Assembly (NCBI GenBank): GCA_030512295.1
Contig: JAULSR010000001.1
Span: 7,401,001 to 7,465,000, forward strand
Length of the DNA stretch: 64,000 bases
DNA from: Bombardia bombarda
Taxonomy: Eukaryota > Ascomycota > Sordariomycetes > Sordariales > Lasiosphaeriaceae
Reading direction: 5' to 3'
Part shown: piece by piece, positions 11,249 through 22,834 of the stretch
Position numbering within the stretch: position 1 is the stretch's first letter
Layout: every line of letters begins with the position of its first letter
The notes under the pieces: generated by a model
Databases searched by the model: none
Told to the model about the DNA's origin: nothing
What the model saw: only the letters and a program-made list of their open reading frames with translations
Made by a program: the position numbers and the translations under genes

Positions 11249-13558
11249 CTCGTGGAAGGGGGGTACAAAGATCTACAAAGAGTCGACTCGCGGATAAAAC
11301 AGAAGACAGCAGTATCAAGCTATCTGCAGAAGAAGGCCTTGATGAGAGAACAAATACAGCCAGGTTAAAACGAGGCTGGCTCTGGTATTTAAGACAGCTA
11401 TGATACCGGTCACTGTTGATGAATGATGACATGCGGGTGGCGCCGGGTGGTCTTCACGTGGTGGTTAGGTGGCTAGAGTCTCGACCACCGCTGGCACGTA
11501 GTGCAACGCTCATCCGGAAATCGGCTCCGAGCGGTCGCTATGAATGTGGAGATGGAGAAGATAAGGAAGTCAAGTAGCGTAGTAGGCCAGACGGTAAGAG
11601 CCTCGTATTACAACATAGTTACTATGTTAGTATGTGGGCTAACGCAATGGAACGTCTGGCATTGCAAGGAGATGACCGTCCATCAACATGCAATCGACAC
11701 ACAGCCAGTGAGTGCCGAAATTCGCCAGAGGACGGGCAGTACCGGCAGACCCGAGGCGACGGTAAGGATCAAGACACAAGTGGGATGATTGAACGTGCAA
11801 GGCTTGTTGATTTGGAACCTGTTAGCCCGGTGGGTGCAGCATTCGGGCTGGGTTCATTGATGGGTTCAAGGTTGCCTGTACAGGTGATGATGATGTGGTT
11901 TGCGACTTCCTTTATTTGATGATAAGAAATATGATAACGACGGCAATGCTAGACAATGACGACACCCATTTTGATTCGACCATGTGGGTGGAAATTGTGG
12001 AGTGGGGCTTCGGGCCGTGCCTGTCAAAATCACGCCAAGCCCCTAGAAAGTCACAGCATGGTGGCATGTCGCGGCACCTGAATACCGAGTCGAGACCCCT
12101 CCTGATGCTCCACTGTCGACGTCAACCTGCGGGCTGCAGCAAGGAGCCTCCGGCTTTCATGATTCATTCTTAACTGGAATACCACTTCACATACGATATT
12201 TATGTCTCTCGAGATACACCAGGGCCCATGTCCATAGCTGAAGTTGTTTTCATCATTCATCCCAGGAACATAAGACTAGAACAATCTATCACAAACATCC
12301 TTACCTCCTCTAACGGTCGAACCTCTACTAAACCACAAAAAACTTATTGGATTCCACAAAAGGAATGTGTTGAGTGATCTATTAGCCCACTCAACTACTG
12401 CACCACATAGCGCTGGACACAGCTTACACTCACTCTCATATGGCGATGACCACATATATCAGATACACCATTTGCTTCTGCCACAGTCAATCACTTCACT
12501 TCTTCATTAACTTGGTAGGTAGATACTTGGCCATTAGAGCCACTTTTCGTAAATTCTAATGACTTATCGAATGTGACTATCCCCTTGTAATCTTTCCCAT
12601 TTTAAGCATTGTGTTGTTCTCCACAGTGATTCAAAGAGAACCAGAAATCTAGTAATGAGAGTGAGAGCCATCACGTCCTCGAGGCAGGGAGGCCAGTGAT
12701 CCATCGGTCATTGTCTCTAATGTTATACTCCAGGTATCTACGCGCCCAAGAGCCTGTCCAACTAGTTTGATTCGATCTGCAGCCATGGATGCCGCTCAGC
12801 TTTGATCAAAGACAACAAACACTAAGATCTTTGCTGTTGACGGCCGGGTGTTTGATTTAAAAAGGGACAGGTGCCGGTACCAACTTTGGAGAATACATGA
12901 AAAGAGCGAATCATTATCAAACTCGCGTCGCTTGCTAGTAGGCGTAGTAGACTTAGTGGTCTACATAGGTATTGACAGTGTAAATATCGCGGTCTTTAAT
13001 ACAAAACAAAGAAGATTTTATTACTTTCCTCAGTATCCTTTGGCACCTCACTGACAATAAAGGAACCACACCATATTTCGATATATTTCCCTGCACTGCT
13101 TCAAACCCCCTCGAATTGAACAAATTCAAAAACAAGCGTACGCAAATACCAATTATAACCTCCTTGCCGTATGCTTTGCTTTTCGCTTTGGTATCCAATC
13201 TATCCGTTTCCAAGACACACACACACAACTAAAATAAAGTGGTGATGCATATAAAACAACCTATCCCGTGTAAAGCACATACACGCTTCGCCATAATGAC
13301 CCTTGTGTTTTAACATCGGCAAGTTTGCCATCAAACCAATTAAACCGTGAAACCCAAAAAAGAAAAAAGGAATGTCATAAGTTTCGAACAATAATAGTAC
13401 CTAGTAGGTAAGAACACGGCATCCCTTTTCACCCATCCTGCGTGGCATATTGTGCCAAATTTCAATAGCGCTGTTGCGTTCAGCTGCTGGACCAAAAAGA
13501 ATCATAAAAAAAGATTCATAAAGCCGCCGCCTCCTTATCTCTCATTCTTCAAACAGTC
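11249..13558. other. Intergenic, no gene seen
   Basis: About 2.3 kb between the F-box gene and the phosphatase-like gene. Frames are short, lack domains and contain frequent stops; 12.2-13.5 kb is comparatively AT-rich. It includes the promoter side of the F-box gene and the 3' flank of the next gene. Confidence 0.5.
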
Positions 13559-15815
13559 TTAACTCCTCTCTGTCACCGTCCAGCGGCGTTTTGCCGAGCT
13601 CATATCACGTAGAGACTCAGCCTCACCCGGTGGTCGTGGACCACCACCCCAAAGTCCACTCAGACCCAAACCAGTCGCATCCACAGGAGATTTTGGGTCG
13701 ATCTCCTCTTCACTGAGACTGATGGGCGAGGGCGCCAAGGTAGCTGTAGGAGGTCCTTTTGAGATCCCGTTTGATGGAGAGCCAGTCTCTTCTCCGAGCT
13801 CGGGTGGCGGGGTGGCGCCTCCATTTAAACTCAAGGACGTTGGAACTGGGTCAGATTTGACCTCGTTGGTGATGGGCGTGGCCTTTTCGTGGCTAAAATT
13901 CAACACCATATCGTCCTCTTCATCATCATGTGTCTCGTCGGCTGAAATGGGAGACCAAAGTCCAATGGAGGGTTTGCGCGGCGCTAGGCTGAATGGTCTG
14001 CTCATAAATGAGGTCACGCCACTTCCGACAGTGATACCGCCACCTTTGCTGTTGCTGTTCATGCCAAGAGCAAGTCGTGGAACTTGGGGTGGGGGCTGTG
14101 GGGCCTTTCGAATGTTATTCATCACTGCATTGGCTGATGAAGCCCTGCTGCCCGAATTGTCGTTGAACGAAAAGTTACTCAAAGACGAGGAAAAGGAACT
14201 GGAAGGGAAACGACCTCGGTTACCATTGCTGCTGTTATTGCCATTAAACACACCCGCAATCGATGGAGACCTTGAGTGTGATGGGGTCGGTGGCGGTGAG
14301 CGTAAATGCTCGGTGTTTGCGAACAGCTTGAGATCATAGCATTGGTGGATCGGGATCTTGTGCTTTCTTGACCGCTCAGGTGAGCTCAGACCTGATCGGC
14401 TGTTTTGCAACACCTCGACTTCCTTGATTGGTTTCCGCACTGCCATCGTAAGCGACGCCATGCCGACATCCATGAGGACAGGCTGGTGAGTAATAGCCCC
14501 GATCAAGGCATTACATCCAGCGCCATGAGAGACCATGATGACAACTGCCTCGGTGTCATATTCCTCGGGGTCTTCCACATCATACTCGGAATGGGCTACG
14601 GAGTCTCTCCGGGCGTAGCGCGAAACTGACTTGGTCACCATTTCCGTAGGGGCTTCTGTTGTCGAATACCAGTCTACCAGACTGTGTATACCCTCGCGGA
14701 ACCTCTTGTGCATAGACGCCCATTCCTCTGGAAATACACCGCCATCTCCCCAGTCCAGCGGAGGCCTCATCGAATCCCACTGATAATCAATATCGACGCA
14801 GGCATCTCGGGCATGTGCGACGTATCCCGGTGGAATGGTACTATTGTTGTTGACAGCATAGTGCGGAACGGGGGACACGTAGCCACCCCCCTCGCTCGAC
14901 TGAGATTGCGCCAGCGAAACACTACGAGACCGAGGCCCCTGCCCTTGGCTGGCGACGCTATCGCTCCTCGACAGGGAGCCGACCGACGCAGACGAGCAGT
15001 CTGAACCGTCGGAGGCGATTGAAATAGAGCTGGAGCGACCGACAGGGCTCCAGAGCTGGCCCTGAGAGCTGGCGCCTTGGGAGTTGGAGTGTGCGTGGGA
15101 TGGGGGCGCAAAGTTTGGGTAGTTGTTGTAGTCCTCGCGTCTAAGGAGATCGGCCTTGGCGCTAGCCAGCATCATGACCGACTCGGGAGGTGGCGTGATG
15201 AGCTCAAAGTAGCCCGGAGATAGCCACTCACCCAAAAATGCGTCAAGGCGTAGCACGGATCTCCGTATCAACACGGGCCTCGTTGGCCTGAAATCTTGGG
15301 CATCCGTGATAACAGTCGGTCTGCACCTGGGACTTTGGACAAGAGTAGGCGTCTTTATCTTATCCGTGTCATCAGTGATCAAGGGCCCGAATGGAGTCGA
15401 GTCCTGGGCCAACCCTGCGCTTATAGCAATTGCAGTCTGGATGCATCGAAGGAAGGGCGAGCTGTGCAGGACAACCTTATATCTCTTGGGTTTCCTCTTC
15501 GCCGAGGACGCTGGGTCACGAAGGGCAGCAGCTTCTTCTTCCTTGACCTTCTCCTGTATTATGGAGGCTATCCTGACTCCCAAGTTCTTTGCAGCTTGCC
15601 AACCGCTGTAGGTCAGCGGGGGATCGTAGGGTGTGGGAGACGACAGATGCCATTGTTTGTCGGCGGCGTCGAGGCGGAATCCATGTCTGCATCTACAGTC
15701 AGCTCCGAGACACGGTATTCCGATCAGCCGCGTTGCGGCGATTGGGCGGCGGAATGTGAATGCCAATTGCTATTACTCGCCTCACAACAAAGAGGAACGC
15801 CGGCGGCTGCCCCAT
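13559..15815 (-). CDS. Histidine phosphatase (phosphoglycerate mutase-like) protein
   Basis: Two exons, 15815-15781 and 15686-13559, give about 720 residues. Exon 1 (MGQPPAFLFVV) joins to RHGFRLDAADKQWHL, creating the RHG catalytic motif with the phospho-accepting His at residue 13. The second catalytic His lies in MVSHGAGCNALIGAI (about residue 399). A long Ser-rich insert of about 100 residues and a 250-residue low-complexity C-terminus are typical of fungal members, which are larger than metabolic mutases. It probably dephosphorylates a protein or small phosphoester; the substrate is unknown. Only a GC-AG intron (GCGAGT donor at 15780, GCTGAC branch, ATGCAG acceptor) joins the two halves of the motif in frame. 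The nearby GT at 15776 breaks frame. Confidence in the family is high. Confidence 0.85.
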
Positions 15816-16575
15816 GGCTATTCCCCGGGCTGACGGGTCCGGACTTGGCCGGGGGCGGCGGTTGTTAGTGGCTAAATGAAGGCGACGCTGTGAAAGTATC
15901 CGGCCGGCAGGGCACAGTGTTGCGGGACGTAGAGCTGGGTGGTGGTGAAGCGGCTGTAAGAGAGATGATAGTTGGTCTGGTAGGCCTGGCAGTCCTAGAA
16001 AGGAAGTTGGCGATGATATGATTGAGAGTGATGGGGTATCGAGTAAGGGATGCGCTTCTGGTATTTAGTAGTCCGTCGTGGTTGATGTTTGTTTAACTAA
16101 TGGAGGTTGGAACCTGCCCGGTTCCAATGCAAAGAGAGATGGCGGGTGGCTTATGATGGTCTTGCGAATCGATGCTGGGGCGTTGAGCTTTGTTTTTGTA
16201 TCGGGTGGTCGGTGTTGTGGAGCTTCCGAGCGTCTTGGCTGAGGTGTCGTCGTTCAAAGGCAAGGCAAGGTATAGACTTAAGGTATGGCTCGATGCGTGT
16301 GTAGGTTGCGGGTGTCGTACGCAGACTTTAAGGTATCTGGCGTTGATGCATGCGACAAAAGGTACTGGAGTACGCGGCGCGGGGCAGGGCAGCTGCAGGT
16401 TGCCCTAGACCTAGACCCCACTGACGCCCTGGGGTCCTTCCTCAGCCAAGGCCGGTATGTAGCCAAAGAGAGAAAAAGAAAGAACGGCCAGGCCAAGGCT
16501 CACTGTCTCATTGGCTCTTTGCCTGATGACTCGGCTTGGTCACTGCGATACGGAGATGCTGCAACAGGCCGCCTG

Positions 16576-16615
16576 GGCGCTGGGCAATGGACGCTGGGCA
16601 ATGGACGCTGGGCAT
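16576..16615. repeat. Short tandem repeat, ~14-bp unit
   Basis: Three successive copies of a GACGCTGGGCAATG-like unit, the first and last slightly altered. Intergenic. Confidence 0.7.
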
Positions 16616-16701
16616 GCAAGCCACAAAGGCCAAAAGGTTCGGAGAGTCACCAGAGAGGCAAGGCCCCGGACAGAGCTCGATCTCTATTCGGTTCACCCGG
16701 A

Positions 16702-16743
16702 CCCAGCGACCCCAGTGACCCCAGCGACCCCAGTGGCCCCAGT
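16702..16743. repeat. Short tandem repeat, ~9-bp CCCCAGYGA unit
   Basis: Four to five copies of a 9-bp unit alternating CAGCGACCC and CAGTGACCC. Intergenic; in one frame it would encode a Pro-Ser-Asp repeat, but no gene supports that. Confidence 0.7.
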
Positions 16744-17708
16744 TGACGTAGGTATGCACTGATTACTGATTTAGCAGCGCGAACCTAGGTACGGATAGGC
16801 CTCGTGCAATGGCTGCATCAAAGTGGTTAGACAGTCAAGTTTTTAGCAGGTCGGTAGCGCCATTCCCGCCGTTACCGTCCAGTGCGCAGTCATACCCTGT
16901 GGATGTGGCCGATGTGGTGCGTGGGCTGTAGGCGTGCCAAACGTGCTTAGCTTGCTTAGCTCAAGCCTGGAAGGCTGGCTCAGTCTGGGGAAAAGAAATG
17001 CACATTGTCGTCACATGTCACATGTCCTAGACCGCACGCTTCATTGCTTCCTGGGAAACTTCAGCTCCATTAATCAAGATCGGGCGCGTGATCAAATCTG
17101 TGGAGAGCGTGCGCGCACTACCAAGGCCAACTGAACGAACGCGCTTCGAGCCGCCAGAAGCCGCTAACCTGGCGTGCCTGGGGACCCCAATCAGCGGCTT
17201 GCCCGCAAAAAGCTCGCTCCCCGGTCGGCACAATGTCAAGCGCCTCGCTTCTATGCCCCAAGAAGCCCAGATCAGCAGTGGAGGGCGGGGCACAGAACAT
17301 GGCGGGGCAGGGGCGCGCCGACTACCGAGCGCGCGACAGGTGGACAGGCGGGCGGGAGGACAGCTGTTGGTGCCAAGGTTCCCTGGTATGAGACTGTTCC
17401 AGTTGGCGAATTAGCTGCGGCTGAGCGACCGCTGCGGCGACCCATTTGCATCATCGAGCCTTCGATGACAAATGGCGTTGCCATTCGACAGTTGATTTTG
17501 ATGCGCGTAACTGGAAATCGGATGGTGATGGTCTCATTCCAACACATTCGTTCGGAAAAAGCAACAGAGTCAGGTCGGCGTTAACGTTAACGCCTCCGGC
17601 AATTACTGTGTAGCCACTGAGCACTCAGCTCGGGAATACACGGCAATTCCTACTGCGCATACTGGTGCCCCTACCCCCTTTTCTGGGAATAGCATCAACC
17701 TGCTCAAC

Positions 17709-18966
17709 ATGAGGTTGTCAAGCCTCCTTCGCGTGCCTGCGCTCTTCGCTGCCGCCCTTTTTGCGGCTGCCCCCGTCGCACAAGCCGAGCATACCAGCAA
17801 CTGGGCAGTCCTCGTGTCTACGTCTCGGTTCTGGTTCAATTACCGCCATCTCGCCAATGTGCTCTCCATCTACCGCACTGTCAAGCGGCTCGGCATCCCT
17901 GACTCCCAGATCATCCTCATGCTCCCGGATGACATGGCATGCAACCCGCGCAATGCATTCCCCGGGACCGTCTACTCCAACGCCGACCGCGCCGTCGACC
18001 TCTACGGCGACAACATCGAGGTGGATTACCGGGGATACGAGGTGACGGTGGAGAACTTCATTCGACTCCTGACGGATCGCGTGGGTGACGAGATGCCCCG
18101 GAGCAAGCGGCTACTCACCGACGACCGGAGCAACATATTGGTGTACATGACGGGGCATGGTGGAAATGAGTTCCTCAAGTTCCAGGATGCCGAGGAGATT
18201 GGCGCATTCGACTTGGCCGATGCGTTTGAGCAAATGTGGGAGAAGAAGAGGTGGGTTTTAGGGAGAGAGGGCCCAGTGCTCCCCCTGATACAACATAGTA
18301 TCATCGCTAACCCTCTACTACAGATATCACGAGATCCTCTTCATGATCGACACGTGTCAGGCCAACACAATGTACAGCAAGCTGTACTCTCCCAACATCA
18401 TTGCGACGGGCTCCTCAGAGCTGGACCAGTCATCCTACTCACACCACGCCGACAACGATGTCGGAGTGGCCGTCATCGATCGATACACGTACTACAACCT
18501 AGAGTTCCTCGAGACCGAGGTCCGCGACACGAGCAGCAAGAAGACGGTGGGCGACCTGTTTGACAGCTACACGTACGAGAAGATCCACTCGCACGCTGGC
18601 GTGCGGTACGATCTGTTCCGTGGAGGCGAAGAGGAGGCGCGCAGCCGCCTGGTGACCGACTTCTTTGGCAATGTGCAAAATGTCGAGGTCGATGGGTCTA
18701 AGAACACCACCCTGGAAGAGGACCTGCTCTCTCTGAGCAGGACTATTGCAGCACTGCAACAAAAGGCCGAAGAGGAAGAGCAGGCTGCTCGGCAGAATAC
18801 GACAGAGGCCGTTAAGAGCAAGCCGATGGCACACCACAAGACTCAGTTTGCCAAGCCCCTTACAGATGAAAATTGGTGGACGAAGAAGATCTTTGGGGCC
18901 ACAGCACTTGCTGGCTGCGCATTACTATGGGGGATCAGTTCGTTTTTGGAAGCACCAGGAAAGTAG
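17709..18966 (+). CDS. GPI8: GPI-anchor transamidase catalytic subunit (PIG-K/Gpi8)
   Basis: Exons 17709-18250 and 18324-18966 encode 394 residues, close to the family's usual ~400. The protein cleaves the C-terminal signal of precursor proteins in the ER lumen and attaches the GPI anchor, within a multi-subunit complex. It starts with a signal peptide (residues 1-26) and then SNWAVLVSTSRFWFNYRH, the hallmark of peptidase family C13. The catalytic His is in MTGHGGNEFLKFQD (His150) and the catalytic Cys in MIDTCQAN (Cys192), made when the exons join. A single C-terminal membrane segment lies near ATALAGCALLWGISSFL. The intron (GTGGGT...CTACAG) has a GCTAAC branch point. The TFIIIC gene follows 420 bp downstream on the same strand. 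Confidence 0.96.
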
Positions 18967-19388
18967 GGGCATTTTAATAGCGGGGGTTTAGTTGATATTA
19001 TTTTTTCTAGGTAGGGCGGGCATTAGCATTAGTGGATTTTTGAGCCAAAAGGAGGTTTTGACAATGTACATTTGATACAGTTAACATGATTGTGTCCTGG
19101 TGGTCGTGCTCCTTTTCTCCTATTGTCCTTTCCTTCAACGGCTGCTCGTCTTGGGTTAGGGTTGAGAATTAGAGTTTAATGTGGGCCGAGTTTCCTTTCG
19201 GTTTTCAGAGACACCCACACACACACACACACCCTCGACACCGGCGTCCAACACAACACCAACTGCTTCGAGCCGACTTAGAAGAACGGAAACCAATGCC
19301 GATTTTTTGGTGACAAAATGATTAGATCCGGCAAAGACTTATTGTTATAACGCTGTTCTGTATTTTGGAATCACAGAAAGACATCAAT
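18967..19388. other. Intergenic with (AC)n tract
   Basis: Presumed terminator of GPI8 and promoter of the TFIIIC gene. It contains a short CA microsatellite at about 19211-19230. No gene seen. Confidence 0.5.
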
Positions 19389-22300
19389 ATGAGTCAGCCT
19401 ACTCCGAAGCAGAAGGTGAGTGGGTGCGCCATGCTTAACCGTGTCAGTCAGCGTGGCCAGCCAGTAGTTCTCACTTCCCCCTCCACCCATTCATGCATAC
19501 GTTACTACCTTGACGACGAGAAGCATTGGATGGCCACCTTTATTTTGACCGCCCCCTATTACATTGTCTTACTTACGTTTTATTGGCATTGCATTTTAAA
19601 CCTACCTTGTCCTTGTTCTGAAGCAATACAAGCTCCATCTCATGTCTCTCTTGTCTTGCATCTACCTTCTTGCAGAGGCTGCACCCTCTTATGATCACTT
19701 TTCTGACCAGCTTCGAAGTTTCTGCCTCTGCGCGAGATCACCCTCAACTCGCGGCCACTCATCAAGCGCGCCATCAAGTTCTCTTGTGACGGGGAGCTAG
19801 CCGTCGCGGCCGATGACTCGGTCCATGTCTTTGTACCCGAGTACCCTGATATCTCCAAGCAGAAGGAGGAGAAGGAGGCGAGGCGGAAGGCTGCCGCCGC
19901 CAGCAGAAATGATCCTCACTATGAAGGAGAGCTATCCTCAGAGGATGAAAATGACAACGACGATTACACATTTTGTCGAAACAAGAAGCGAGCCCAGTAC
20001 TCTGAGGGCAGCAAACACATGCCTGTCTCATATCCCCCTCTGGATCCGGGCATAAACAAGGAACTCTTCGTCACAGCCGGGCTTCCATTCCCCTACGATG
20101 GCGCCGGTAACGCCTATGGTCAAGGCGCGGCCAGCGACGACGAGGCCGATCTTGACTCATCCGACTCGGACGACGACAACGACAACGACGAGGCCGCCGC
20201 CTCCAACTCAAACCGTCCCTTTGGTGCCGGGTACGGCCCCATCACTGGTGTCGGCAGCAGCATGAACCATGTCGTAACCATGGACTGGTCCCCCTCGGGG
20301 CTGGGCATGAACCGTCGCCCGATCCTGGCGATTCTGACGGGCGCTGGAACGCTGGCCATGTACGGAGACGGCAACTCGGTGACTAATATCCTCCCGCGGG
20401 CCAATGAGGGCATGCTGCAGCATCGCGAGCTCGTTTCGTGGATGGTGCTCTGGGGGGTAGGCGAGCGTCTGATCTTGCCCGGCCAGCAGACCGAGATCAG
20501 CGAGTATATTCGCGGTTTTGCTTGGGCCCGCGAGATCGCGCCTGGTCAAGCCTTGCTAGCCACTATCAATGACGTAGGAGAGGTAGCTATCATCAGTGTT
20601 CAGACTATCTTTACTATGGATGAAAGTAAGACGAAGGGGAACTTTATGAGCACAGAGCCGATTGAGAGTCTGGTCTGGCTGGTAAAAGAAATAGCACGGT
20701 TTAAGGCTGTGGGTCCTCATCCCAAAGGAAGCGTAAGTTTCACAATACGTTATGGCTTGGTGTATTTGGTTACCATTGTTACTGACCCTTTCACCAGAGA
20801 TGGGATGAAGATTTTGTTCCTTGTGGTACCTCCTTTGGTATTAACTTCAGTCCGTGGCTGCAGACTGGGGATTCTCGCAGCTGTGTGTTGTCGTTTGTTG
20901 ACCGGAACTATGTCGGCTTCCGCAAAATCACCATCGATGGGCTTTGGGCAAGAGGGGAATCACCAAATCTGAAAGTCGACGAGGAAGATTTGTATGGAAA
21001 CTGCCTACATTTGTCGACTGACGCATTTGTCGAGTTTGAAGACGTAGTAAGCTTGGCCTTCTATATCCACTATCAGACCTGGAAACTAATAACAAAAAGG
21101 TCTGGACACGAGGTGGAATTAATTACTGCCGTGGTATTGTTTCTACTGGCTTCCACATCAAGCCCTTCGAAGTGGCTCTCTTTGGAGGCGCCCCCTATCA
21201 CCAAGAGTCACACACTCCAAAGGTTTGCGGGACAACTTACTCTGACGAAACGATCGATGAGCCCACTGAGAATCCCATTGTTGGTACGCATGCGACCCCT
21301 ATTTGACCCTCCTTCATGACATCCTCAATTATGTAGCTAATCTCAAACCTCAGACCTCGTAGTCCACGCCCCCGACTTCAACAACCCACCCGCCATCCCA
21401 TTATACACCCTAATACGAATGTCCGCAAATGTGAACAACCTCAACTTCTGGGAAAGCAACGTACCCCCCTCCCCAACGGCGAGCCACCACAATGGGCGCG
21501 CGACATCACACAGCGAGTCGAAATCGGAGTCCCGGCCGACCTGCACCTCAAGCGCGGGTACGGCGGCGAGAGCGACTCAGATAACGACTCCATGGGCGGC
21601 GTCGAGCCCGCAGACGGCGAGGACCTCGAATACCTTGACGACTACGAAAACGAAGCCGAAGCCGACAACACCATCGACGAGAACGATAACACCGCCGACG
21701 TCGTCATCCCTGAAATCCCAGAGATCCACCCCTACCGGCTGCGTCTGCACGGCCTGGCCGCTTCCCCCGGCGGCGGCGCCACCGCCGTCATCTCCAGCCA
21801 CCACAGCACGCAGCATCCAGAACGTGGCGGATGGCACACAGTCCGCTCCGTCGTCTCGTTCGGGTACAGACCGCGGCGCCGGCAGCACGCCGACGATAAT
21901 ACTGGCCCACAGCAGCAGCAGCAGCAGCAGCAATTGCCAGACCCATCCATCCCGCACGCCCACGTCGAGCCGCTCACCACCGAGGCGCGCCTCTTCGAGT
22001 GGCTCTACGGCGGCGGGCCCCTGGTGCCGGGTATCAACATGCCGAGCAGGGAGGAAGACGGGCAGGACCGGGGGCCTGCGGCGATGGCGGCGCAGCTGGA
22101 GCGGCTGCGCGCGCTGTTCCGGCCCGCCATCGAGCAACAGACGTGCGACCTGTGCGGGTCGAGGATGGAGTGCCGCGGCGCGGTGAGCGGGTGTGCTAAG
22201 GGGCACTTTTTTGGTACCTGCGCGACGAGCGGGCTGGCGGTGCAGATGCCGGGTATCACGCGGAGCTGCGGCGCGTGTGGGCTGCGGACGATGCGGGCGG

Positions 22301-22398
22301 AGGTGCTGGTGGCGAAGATGCCGGACCGGAGGGCGGAGATTATGAGGGAGGTGGGGGAGGGGGTTTGTGGTGGGTGTGGGGGGAAGTTTTTGAACTGA
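19389..22398 (+). CDS. sfc9: TFIIIC subunit (Sfc9/GTF3C4-like), zinc-finger C-terminus; apparent frameshift
   Basis: Five exons: 19389-19415, 19719-20732, 20798-21046, 21100-21283 and 21354-22398. About 840 codons result once one missing base is allowed for. TFIIIC binds the B box of tRNA genes and recruits TFIIIB and RNA polymerase III. The N-terminal half (from FLPLREITLNSRPLIKRAIK) matches the TFIIIC delta N-terminal beta-propeller region. The last ~90 residues hold the TFIIIC zinc finger: CDLCGSRM, then CAKGHFFGTCATSGL and CGACGLRTM. Between them lie acidic stretches, a Gln run and disorder. The exon 5 frame entering from its acceptor fits up to about 21465 (ESNVPPSP). The clearly coding frame from about 21475 (NGEPPQWARDI) is shifted by one. 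The junction falls in a CCCCCCTCCCC tract. The first intron's acceptor (CGAAG at 19718) is the least certain join. Confidence 0.85.
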
Positions 22399-22834
22399 GT
22401 GGGGTGGGGGAGGGGAGGCGAGGGGGCGTTGTTGTCGTTGAGCTACGTGTATTATACGTAGTCCAGCGATTGCACTGTGGTTATGGGCCTAGGTGTATTA
22501 TCCCTGAGATGGTAGTAATTGCGTAGCATACAATTATCATCTTGATTCGCTGACCCCCCTTTTTACAAAAAAAGCCCTTTCCCTCACGGGTTCTGTCTAG
22601 TACAGCGAAATCCAGGTCTGTGAGAGCATCGTCATGGCTATCTCCCTAGATTAGAACAAGTCACGAACAGTCAATACAACCCCATCATACAAAACATATT
22701 TGTAATATCACAACACTTAAACCTAACTCTGAGGGCGGATGAACAACACATCGCTGGTGTTATTCACAGCCTCCCCAACCGTACTTTTGCTTTCGACCAA
22801 AACCAAGCTACCCACTCTCGCCCAAAAGTCCAAC
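22399..22834. other. Convergent intergenic region
   Basis: 3' flanks of the TFIIIC gene and ALG1, which point toward each other. GC-poor toward the centre; no gene. Confidence 0.5.

Larger units (their letters stand above)
15816..17708. other. Intergenic, divergent promoter region
   Basis: Separates two divergently transcribed genes (phosphatase-like to the left, GPI8 to the right). It carries two short tandem arrays (16576-16615 and 16702-16743, listed separately) and a CCTAGGTAC motif at about 16784. The open frames here overlap the repeats and show no domain. Confidence 0.5.

Noticed and set aside
13722..14339. 205-codon plus-strand frame
   Set aside because: Exact antisense of the Ser/Gly-rich C-terminus of the phosphatase-like gene.
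21577..22206. 209-codon minus-strand frame rich in Val/Leu
   Set aside because: Antisense to the TFIIIC gene's GC-rich last exon.
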